From Pseudomonadota bacterium (GTDB taxonomy: Bacteria; Pseudomonadota; Alphaproteobacteria; Rhodospirillales; 2-02-FULL-58-16), in the NCBI GenBank assembly GCA_022572335.1, contig JACZWD010000015.1:1-19897 (forward strand): a stretch of DNA of 19,897 bases, written 5' to 3'. The first letter of the stretch is position 1; every line of letters begins with the position of its first letter. This document shows positions 14,270 to 19,897 of this stretch, piece after piece. The notes beneath the pieces are model-generated. The model was given only the letters and a program-made list of their open reading frames with translations, made no database searches and was not told the origin of the DNA. The translations under genes and the position numbers were made by a program.

Positions 14270-15028
14270 TCAACCGGCCAGGGCGTCGATGGCGCCGGGC
14301 AGGCTGGCGTGGCTGTCGCAGATGGCGTCGGCCGACGTGCCGTCCTTGTCGGTTTCTCGCACGGCGGTGAACAGGACCGCCTTCATGCCCAGCGCCTGCG
14401 GGCCCCGGACATCGTTGTGGTCGCGGTCGCCCACATGGACCATCTCGGTCACCTCGACCCCCAGTTGGCTGGCCGCGGAACGGAACATGGCGGGGTCGGG
14501 CTTGGAATGGCCCACTTCGTCGGAAAAGGCGAAGCCGGAGAAATACCGTTTCAACCCGTGCGCCTCCAGCAGATCGCGCAACCGGGCCCCGGGCGTGACG
14601 ATGGTGTCGGAGACGACGCACAGCCTGTAGCGCCCCGAAAGCGCCTCCAGCGCCTCCCGGGCGCCGGCCACGGGATCGGGCGGAATGTCCACTTCCATGC
14701 GCCCGAGCGCCTCGATCAGGCGCTCGCCGTCGTCGTCCGGCAGGGTGCGGCCGAGTCCCCCGAATATCACCGCCAGGCGTTCGGCGATGGTCCAGGTGAT
14801 GCTGTGTTCCTTCCACAGGGTGTTGAAGGCGGCTTCCGCCACGTCGTAGGCGAGGCGCACGTCGTCGAGGGCGATGGGCCGGCGGCGGTCGAGGGCCTCC
14901 CAGACCAGATGCCGGCGCTCGTCGGCCTTGGTGCGCAGCCCCTGGGCCTTGCGCCTGGGCTCGTCGGAATCGTCGCGGATGAGGGTGTCCCACAGATCGA
15001 AGGTGACGGCCCTGATTGCCTTGCTCAT
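14270..15028 (-). CDS. HAD-superfamily hydrolase
   Basis: The 252-residue product has the four HAD motifs in order: FDLWDTL (nucleophile Asp11, Thr15), VVSDT (Ser140), GHSKPDP (Lys176) and VGDRDHNDVRG (Asp201, Asp206). A helical cap lies between motifs I and II, typical of subfamily I phosphatases and dehalogenases. Position +2 from the nucleophile is Trp13 rather than the general-acid Asp of most phosphatases, so the chemistry is uncertain. GGAG lies 8 nt before the ATG at 15028. It is first in a likely two-gene operon with the glutamine amidotransferase. Confidence 0.87.
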   Translation of the reverse strand: MSKAIRAVTFDLWDTLIRDDSDEPRRKAQGLRTKADERRHLVWEALDRRRPIALDDVRLAYDVAEAAFNTLWKEHSITWTIAERLAVIFGGLGRTLPDDDGERLIEALGRMEVDIPPDPVAGAREALEALSGRYRLCVVSDTIVTPGARLRDLLEAHGLKRYFSGFAFSDEVGHSKPDPAMFRSAASQLGVEVTEMVHVGDRDHNDVRGPQALGMKAVLFTAVRETDKDGTSADAICDSHASLPGAIDALAG

Positions 15029-15130
15029 CGGGGGGGCTCCTGCGTTCCAATGCCATCGCCGGGCGCCGAACCGCGCCGATGGTGGGGCAAGCGCCCGCCT
15101 GCGTCAATATAGGGGAAGGGTCGTCCGGCC

Positions 15131-15277
15131 GGGCCGCCTACGCGACCGGAACGGCGGCTTACCAAGGCTTTCGGACGGCGTCGCGCACGCTTCGCGATGC
15201 CCCCGCCACAGCGCACGCTTAGGGCCGAAAACCTTGGTCAGCCGGCTCGTCGGGTCATGATCGGCGCTCCTTGGTAT
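15131..15277 (-). repeat. Second, one-armed copy of the palindromic element
   Basis: Reversed, this segment matches 11893 to about 12041 at roughly nine of ten positions, with one 4-nt gap. A run of more than 50 bp is identical, spanning GCATCGCGAAGCGTGCGC to GGTCGCGTA. It keeps one outer arm (ATACCAAGG to GATCATGACCC, reversed, ending at 15277) and both inner arms, but lacks the opposite outer arm. The outer arm begins with the last base of the Sel1 gene's stop codon, so the element is flush with a gene end, as at 11893. Confidence 0.85.
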
Positions 15278-15972
15278 CAGCGGCTGGGGCGCCAGTTGCC
15301 GGCTTGGCGCTCGGCCCGGGCGATCTGGAACCGGTTCATCTTCGCCGCCAGCTCCCGGCGGGCGCGGACGGGATCGAACCTCTGGTCCACGGCCAGGGCC
15401 CCGGCGGCGTTGGGAACGGCCAGGGAATACCATTTGTAGGCTTCCACGTAGTCGCGGTCGACGCCCCCGCCGCCGGCGTAGAGCGCGCCCATCACGTACT
15501 GGGCGGCCGGGTGACCCTGGCGCGCCGCCTTCAGATACCAGCTGATCGCCTCGCCCGTGTCGTGGGGCACGCCGCGCCCGCGGTAATAAAGCCGGCCCAG
15601 GGCGAACTGGGCGTCCCTGTGGTTGCCGGCGCCGGCGGCCAGGGCATACCACTCGGCGGCCCGGTAGGGGTCCGCTTTCACCCCGTCGCCGTGTTCATAC
15701 ATCCTGCCAAGGGCGTACTGGGCATCCGCGTTCCCGTTTTTCGCCGCCCGGGTGTGCCAGCGGACCGCCGCCCGCAGGTCCCGGTCGACGCCCCTGCCGT
15801 CGCGGTAGCGCACCGCCATGGCGTGCTGGGCATGGGCGTCGCCCTTGGTGGACAATGCCTCGAGGACCTGGAAGCCGCCCACGTCGGCGGCCACCTGAAG
15901 ATTCTCCAGGTCGCCGTTGCCGCCGACGGAGAACCACATGATCATGGCGCCCAGCAGGACGCCCGCGGCCAT
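15277..15972 (-). CDS. Membrane-anchored Sel1-repeat (SLR) protein
   Basis: The product is 231 residues from the ATG at 15972, chosen because AAAGGAG lies 5 nt upstream. An ATG seven codons earlier (15993) would add a basic MFRKGAA segment and remains possible. A single N-terminal hydrophobic stretch (MAAGVLLGAMIMWFSV) serves as signal anchor. About four Sel1 repeats follow, such as GNADAQYALGRMYEHGDGV and GHPAAQYVMGALYAGGGGV, and then a basic C-terminal tail. It is likely a periplasmic scaffold tethered to the inner membrane. It is the same size as the Sel1 protein at 8659-9354 and shares the repeat type. Its stop codon touches the palindromic element. Confidence 0.87.
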   Translation of the reverse strand: MAAGVLLGAMIMWFSVGGNGDLENLQVAADVGGFQVLEALSTKGDAHAQHAMAVRYRDGRGVDRDLRAAVRWHTRAAKNGNADAQYALGRMYEHGDGVKADPYRAAEWYALAAGAGNHRDAQFALGRLYYRGRGVPHDTGEAISWYLKAARQGHPAAQYVMGALYAGGGGVDRDYVEAYKWYSLAVPNAAGALAVDQRFDPVRARRELAAKMNRFQIARAERQAGNWRPSR

Positions 15973-16055
15973 GGCGGCTCCTTTACGGAACATGGGGTTG
16001 GTCTTTCAGCCGGCCTTGCGCCGGGATCGGGCACGTGTCCACGCGCCGCCCGCCG

Positions 16056-16163
16056 TCAAAGCCTCCGACCGTAGTTGTGATGGTTCCCGCCCACCCTCTG
16101 CTGGAGGCCGTTGTGCGGGTCGGGCCGGTCGTAGCAGGTGACACTGCCCAGCGTGCGGTAGCA
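16056..16163 (-). pseudogene. Conserved-looking tail of the small lipoprotein beyond an in-frame stop
   Basis: Directly after the TAA at 16164-16166, the same reading frame continues for 35 codons to a TGA at 16056-16058. It encodes CYRTLGSVTCYDRP followed by a His/Asn-rich end. The CYRTLG...CY pattern is what I recall at the C-terminus of this lipoprotein type, where the stop codon's place would normally hold Tyr (TAC or TAT). The simplest reading is a nonsense change. A sequencing error or programmed readthrough are alternatives. Confidence 0.65.
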
Positions 16164-16385
16164 TTAGACCGACGGGCTGGGGTTGAGCTCGTCTTCCGCG
16201 CAATAGGAGCGGGCCGTACCGGCGCGGACGGCGGAGCAGTTCTTGCCGCTGGCGGCGGAAATCACGTGGTCCTCCATGGTCTTGTCGGTGGCCGCGAGGA
16301 AGACCCCGTTGACCATGGCGTACGGCGGAAAGGCGCTGCACGCGCCCAACAGAACGACGCCGGCGATGGCGGCCGCAAATCGCAT
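16164..16385 (-). CDS. Small lipoprotein, possibly truncated by an in-frame stop
   Basis: From the ATG at 16385 (GAGG about 8 nt upstream) the product is 73 residues. It has a lipoprotein signal MRFAAAIAGVVLLGAC (Cys16) and a short mature part with TDKTMEDHVISAASGKNCSA and SYCAEDE. The earlier in-frame ATG at 16439 gives an arginine-rich extension and is rejected. The Dh-S-sGk-C pattern belongs, from memory, to small alphaproteobacterial lipoproteins of unknown function that usually continue to a YCYRTLG-type tail. That tail is encoded immediately downstream in the same frame but after TAA. Full length would be about 109 residues. Function unknown. Confidence 0.75.
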   Translation of the reverse strand: MRFAAAIAGVVLLGACSAFPPYAMVNGVFLAATDKTMEDHVISAASGKNCSAVRAGTARSYCAEDELNPSPSV

Positions 16386-16476
16386 GTGAAGACCTCTGCC
16401 AAGCCGGGCCCCGGGGCGGACGAGCCCGCGATTTCTCATTTCGGCACCATATCCCTTTGAGGTTAAGCCCGGGTTA

Positions 16477-16517
16477 AGACCAAGGGCCGTTGATCGCCGG
16501 CCCCTTTGCAGGTATCA
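16477..16517. repeat. Possible degenerate relic of the palindromic element arms
   Basis: ACCAAGGGCCGTTGATC here matches the outer arm of the 11893 element at 15 of 17 positions. It is followed by a reversed-like CGGCCCCTTTGCAGGTATC, as if the two outer arms had been joined at GATC. The region lies between divergent genes. The match is short, so the call is tentative. Confidence 0.35.
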
Positions 16518-16591
16518 AACGGGCTGCGCGGCCGCGCCCGTCCAGGGCCGTGCCGCCGCGCCGGGCCGATCGCGAAAGGAGGGAACCCATC

Positions 16592-17152
16592 ATGGTGGCC
16601 ATGGAACAGTCGATTTGCGATTTCGGCCGCAAGGCCGTCGATTTCAGCCTCGAGGGCATCGACGGCAAGACTTACAGCCTTGCCGACATCCGCGGCCCGA
16701 AGGGCACGCTGGTGGCCTTCATCTGCAACCACTGCCCGTACGTGCGGGCCATTGTCGACCGCCTGGTGCGCGACATCCAGGACCTCCAGGCCAGGGGCGT
16801 CGGGTGCATCGCCGTCATGGCCAACGATTATGGCCAGTACCCCCAGGATTCGCCGGACAACATGAAGGTCTTCGCCCACACCCACGGCTTCACCTTTCCC
16901 TACGTGATCGACGAGACCCAGGAGGTGGCGCGCGCCTACGATGCGGTGTGCACGCCGGATTTCTTCGGTTTCAACGCCGATCTGGAACTGCAATACCGGG
17001 GACGCCTGGATTCGTCGGGCAGGGACCCGGCGCCGGTGGACGCCCGGCGCGAGCTGTTCGAGGCCATGTGCCAGGTGGCCGAGACCGGCAAGGGCCCGGA
17101 GCGCCAGACCCCCAGCATCGGCTGTTCCATCAAGTGGCGTGAACACCGGTAA
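16592..17152 (+). CDS. Thioredoxin-fold protein (AhpC/TSA-like) with CNHC motif
   Basis: The 186-residue product belongs to the redoxin branch of the thioredoxin fold. An AhpC/TSA-type N-terminus (DFSLEGIDGKTYSLADI) leads to a CxxC motif Cys45-Asn-His-Cys48 in FICNHCPYV. The family's closing motif PSIGCSIKW (Cys178) is also present. No signal peptide is visible, so it is probably cytoplasmic and acts as a thiol-disulfide reductase or peroxidase-like enzyme. AGGAGG lies 9 nt before the ATG at 16592; an ATG at 16601 is possible. It is divergent from the lipoprotein gene and 111 bp from the next gene. Confidence 0.88.
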   Translation: MVAMEQSICDFGRKAVDFSLEGIDGKTYSLADIRGPKGTLVAFICNHCPYVRAIVDRLVRDIQDLQARGVGCIAVMANDYGQYPQDSPDNMKVFAHTHGFTFPYVIDETQEVARAYDAVCTPDFFGFNADLELQYRGRLDSSGRDPAPVDARRELFEAMCQVAETGKGPERQTPSIGCSIKWREHR

Positions 17153-17176
17153 ACTCTTGCGCCACCACCGCATTTG

Positions 17177-17202
17177 CCTTCCGCCCAAGGGAAGGATATT
17201 TT
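17177..17202 (+). terminator. Weak candidate terminator
   Basis: A 6-bp stem CCTTCC/GGAAGG around a 7-nt loop is followed by ATATTTTA. It lies 24 bp after the thioredoxin-fold gene. The stem is short and the T-run imperfect. Confidence 0.3.
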
Positions 17203-17263
17203 AGGCGCCAATGCCTTGGCCGGCGCCGCCCGGGCGGCGTGACCCGCGACGTTGGAGGATTCC

Positions 17264-17914
17264 GTGGCCGACCCCGTACAGGACAGCCTGTTTCGCGAGA
17301 TCGAGGAGGATCTGCGCCAGGAGCACTGGGCCAAACTGTGGAAGCGCTACGGCAACTACGCCGTCGGCGCGGTGCTCGCCCTTGTCCTGTCCGTGGCCGG
17401 GTACCAGGGCTGGCGCGTCTATGACATCGCGACGCGCCAAAGCGACGGCGAGCGGTTTGCCGCGGCCCTCAAGCTGGCCGACGACAAGCAGACGCAGGCG
17501 GCGGCAGAGGCCTTCGCCGGCCTGGCCGCCGACGCCACCGCCGGCTATGCCCTGCTGGCGCGGTTCCAGGAAGCGGCGCTGCTGGCGAAACGCGGCGACC
17601 CGGCGGCGGCTTACGCGGAGCTCGCCCAGGACCCGGGGGTGGACGCGGTGTACCGCGACCTGGCCGTGATCCTGGGCGCATTCAATGAAATGAACGGACC
17701 CGGCGCCGGCGACCTGAGTGCCCGCCTGGCCCCGTTGACCGCCGACGGCAATCCCTGGCACCACAGCGCCAAGGAACTCATCGCCGTGCTCGCGGCGCGC
17801 GCCGGTGACCGGACGAAGGCGCGCGCGCTGTTCACGGACCTCGCCGCCGACGCCACGGCGCCGCAGGGGATCCGGGCGCGGGCCAGCGAAATGCTGGCCA
17901 TTCTCGGCCAATAG
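17264..17914 (+). CDS. YfgM-like membrane-anchored TPR protein
   Basis: The product is 216 residues from a GTG at 17264. GGAGG 5 nt upstream supports that start, while a TTG at 17252 has none. The N-terminus (DSLFREIEEDLRQEHWAKLWKRYGNY) is a charged cytoplasmic helix. One transmembrane segment follows (YAVGAVLALVLSVAGYQGW), then a helical periplasmic domain with TPR-like pairs (AAEAFAGLAADATAGYALLA, RDLAVILGAF). This is the layout of the TPR_21/YfgM family, linked in enterobacteria to SecYEG and periplasmic chaperones. The position just before bamB and der matches the common proteobacterial order and supports the call. Confidence 0.85.
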   Translation: MADPVQDSLFREIEEDLRQEHWAKLWKRYGNYAVGAVLALVLSVAGYQGWRVYDIATRQSDGERFAAALKLADDKQTQAAAEAFAGLAADATAGYALLARFQEAALLAKRGDPAAAYAELAQDPGVDAVYRDLAVILGAFNEMNGPGAGDLSARLAPLTADGNPWHHSAKELIAVLAARAGDRTKARALFTDLAADATAPQGIRARASEMLAILGQ

Positions 17915-17917
17915 GGG

Positions 17918-19297
17918 ATGGAGCGCATGATGGCGACGGGCGGCCGGGCGAAGAAGGAAGGACATAAGGGCCTGGCCGGCCGCATGGCGTGCATGGCGTG
18001 CGCCCTGGCGCTGCTCAACGCCTGCGAACTGATCGACAGCGTGTTCCCCGGCGAAGAGGAGGCGCTCCTGCCCGGCGAGCGCATATCCGTGCTCATGCAC
18101 GAGCGGGCGTTAAAGCCCGACCCCAAGGTCGCGGACGCCAAGATCCTGCTGCCCAAACCGTCGGTGAATGCCAGCTGGCCCCAGTCCGGCGGCTACGCCA
18201 ACCATGCCATGCACCACATTGCGGTGGGCGAGGTGCTGAAGTCCCTGTGGACGGCCGACGTCGGCGAGGGCGCCGACGACGACACGCGCATTGTCGGCAC
18301 CCCGATCGTCGCCGTCGGACGGGTCTTCGCCATGGACGCGGAAACCACGGTCAGCGCGTTCGACGCCAAGACCGGGAAGCTTCTGTGGAAAGTCGAGTTG
18401 ACGCCCGAGGACGAGGACGACGGGCACATCAGCGGCGGCATCGCCTTTGAGGACGGACGGGTTTTCGTCGCCACCGGCTTTGCCCAGGTGATCGCCCTCG
18501 ACGCCGGGGACGGATCCGAGATCTGGCGCCAGACCGTGGGCGGCCCCTTGCGCTCGGCGCCGACGGTCCGCGGCGGCCGGGTGTTCGTGGTCACCGTGGA
18601 CAACAAACTGCACGCGCTGGACGCCATCAACGGCGGCAGCTTATGGACCCACACCGGCATCACCGAGGTCGCCAGCCTGCTTGGCGGCGGCAGCCCGGCG
18701 GTGGACGGGGGCGTGGTCGTGGTTCCCTATTCGTCGGGCGAGCTGGTGGCGCTGAAGGTGGAAAACGGACGGCTCCTGTGGGCCGACTCGCTGGCCTCGG
18801 CCAGGCGCAGCGCCGCCGTCTCGACCCTGTCGCACATCCGCGGCCGCCCCGTCATCGACCGCGGGCGGGTCTTCGCGCTCAGTACCGGGGGCCTCATGGT
18901 GGCCATCGACCTGCGCACCGGACGGCGCATCTGGGACAGGGAAATCGGCGGCCTGGAAAGCCCGTGGGTGGCGGGCGACTACCTTTTCGTCCTCAGCAAC
19001 AACTCCGAGCTCGTCTGCCTGTCGCGCCGGGACGGCCGCATCCACTGGGTTCGGGCGCTGCCCCGCTACGAGGACGAAAAGGACAAGGAGGACCCCATCG
19101 TATGGAGCGGTCCGATCCTGGCCGGGGATCGCCTCATCCTTGCCGGCTCTCACGGCGAGGTGTTGTCGGTGTCGCCGTACACGGGCATGATCCTGGGCAG
19201 CGAGGAGATGCCCGACGGCATTCCCGTGGCCCCGGTGGTTGCCGGCCGCAGCGTCTATTTCCTTACCGACGACGCCGAGTTGCTGGCCTACCGCTAG
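17918..19297 (+). CDS. bamB: Outer-membrane assembly lipoprotein BamB-like (PQQ-type beta-propeller)
   Basis: The product is 459 residues from the first ATG (17918, 3 bp after the previous stop). ATGs at 17927 and 17930 are alternatives, the latter having GGAG 6 nt upstream. A basic N-terminus and hydrophobic run end in the lipobox LLNAC. Eight-bladed-propeller repeats of the PQQ type follow: VFAMDAETTVSAFDAKTGKLL, QVIALDAGDGSEIWR, LHALDAINGGSLWT, LVALKVENGRLLWA, MVAIDLRTGRRIWD and LVCLSRRDGRIHWV. BamB is a periplasm-facing lipoprotein that helps the BAM complex insert outer-membrane beta-barrels. Tight spacing with the YfgM-like gene and der indicates an operon. Confidence 0.9.
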   Translation: MERMMATGGRAKKEGHKGLAGRMACMACALALLNACELIDSVFPGEEEALLPGERISVLMHERALKPDPKVADAKILLPKPSVNASWPQSGGYANHAMHHIAVGEVLKSLWTADVGEGADDDTRIVGTPIVAVGRVFAMDAETTVSAFDAKTGKLLWKVELTPEDEDDGHISGGIAFEDGRVFVATGFAQVIALDAGDGSEIWRQTVGGPLRSAPTVRGGRVFVVTVDNKLHALDAINGGSLWTHTGITEVASLLGGGSPAVDGGVVVVPYSSGELVALKVENGRLLWADSLASARRSAAVSTLSHIRGRPVIDRGRVFALSTGGLMVAIDLRTGRRIWDREIGGLESPWVAGDYLFVLSNNSELVCLSRRDGRIHWVRALPRYEDEKDKEDPIVWSGPILAGDRLILAGSHGEVLSVSPYTGMILGSEEMPDGIPVAPVVAGRSVYFLTDDAELLAYR

Positions 19298-19316
19298 GGG
19301 CCTTCGGGTCCGGACC

Positions 19317-19897
19317 ATGACCTTCACCGTGGCCATCATCGGCCGCCCCAACGTGGGCAAGTCGACCCTGTTCAACCGCCTCGTCGGCAGGCGCGAGGCC
19401 ATCGTCGACCGCACGCCGGGGGTCACCCGCGACCGCCGCGAAGGCGAAGCGCGCCTCGGCGATCTCCGCTTCACCGTCGTCGACACCGCCGGTCTGGAGG
19501 AGCCCGCCGGCGACGTCCTGTTGACGCGCATGCGGGCCCAGACCGAGACCGCCCTCGAACACGCCGACGTCGGCCTTTTGCTGATCGACGCCCGCACCGG
19601 CCTTGTTCCGCTGGACCACCACTTCGCCGACTGGCTGCGCCCCCAGGGGACGCCGGTGATCCTGATCGCCAACAAGTGCGAGGGCCGGGGCGGCGGCGCC
19701 GGTTTTCTCGAGGCCTACGCCCTCGGCCTGGGCGATCCCCTGCCCATTTCCGCCGAGCACGGCGAGGGCATGGCGGACCTGTGGGACGCGCTGGCGCCCT
19801 ACGGCCAGGAGGCGGCGGCCACCGCGGCGCCGGGACCGGCACAGGCGGGCGCCGGAGCCGAGGACCGGCCGCTGCACCCGGCCCTCGCCCGCCCGGC
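19317..19897 (+). CDS. der: Ribosome-associated GTPase Der (EngA), N-terminal part
   Basis: This is the first 193 codons of the double-GTPase Der, needed for 50S subunit maturation; the rest lies beyond the window. The first G domain is complete: G1 GRPNVGKST at the N-terminus, G2 region PGVTRDRREG, G3 DTAG, G4 NKCE and G5 SAEHG. The NKxE form of G4 in the first domain, in place of NKxD, is a variant I associate with alphaproteobacterial Der. The linker after G5 is Ala/Pro-rich. The ATG at 19317 lies 19 bp after the bamB stop. Confidence 0.96.
   Translation, partial: MTFTVAIIGRPNVGKSTLFNRLVGRREAIVDRTPGVTRDRREGEARLGDLRFTVVDTAGLEEPAGDVLLTRMRAQTETALEHADVGLLLIDARTGLVPLDHHFADWLRPQGTPVILIANKCEGRGGGAGFLEAYALGLGDPLPISAEHGEGMADLWDALAPYGQEAAATAAPGPAQAGAGAEDRPLHPALARP

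Noticed and set aside
1..19897. CRISPR array, prophage, toxin-antitoxin or defence system
   Set aside because: No regularly spaced repeats, phage structural genes, or recognisable defence or toxin genes were seen; the accessory block contains only an IS and lipoproteins.

Overview
The window looks like chromosomal DNA of a GC-rich alphaproteobacterium, probably from the Rhodospirillales. This is inferred from the codon use, the gatCAB operon, the order secretion-anchor protein / bamB / der, and a small lipoprotein of a type I associate with that group. It is mostly ordinary core genome, interrupted by one visibly AT-richer accessory block.

Layout: (1) 1-4288, minus strand: gatC-gatA-gatB, tightly coupled, then the beginning of a YihY/BrkB-family membrane protein that runs off the left edge. 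(2) About 4.4-8.5 kb, accessory block: a small lipoprotein gene, a second copy of it cut short by an IS1380-family insertion sequence, the IS itself (terminal repeats found by eye, right end apparently doubled), and an AT-rich lipoprotein with beta-propeller-like repeats. (3) 8.6-10.3 kb: a secreted Sel1-repeat protein, a tRNA with CAU anticodon followed by a strong terminator, and a bacteriohemerythrin with one altered iron ligand. (4) 10.5-15.0 kb: an aldehyde dehydrogenase and an iron-dependent alcohol dehydrogenase on plus, facing a class I glutamine amidotransferase and a HAD hydrolase on minus. Together they suggest oxidation of an alcohol or amino-alcohol to a carboxylate, with removal of a glutamyl or similar amide; no substrate can be read from the sequence. 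(5) 15.3-16.4 kb, minus: a membrane-anchored Sel1-repeat protein and a small lipoprotein gene whose conserved-looking tail lies beyond an in-frame stop. (6) 16.6-19.9 kb, plus: a thioredoxin-fold protein, a YfgM-like anchored protein, bamB and the start of der. The last three form the usual envelope-biogenesis/ribosome-assembly neighbourhood.

The most unusual non-coding feature is a nested palindromic element of about 263 bp. It fills the whole gap between the two dehydrogenase genes, is bounded by 33-bp inverted repeats, and supplies the last codons and stop of the aldehyde dehydrogenase. A one-armed second copy in opposite orientation abuts the stop codon of the Sel1 gene near 15.28 kb. Such a repeat, placed flush with gene ends, may be a mobile miniature element, a REP-type element or a transcript-end structure.
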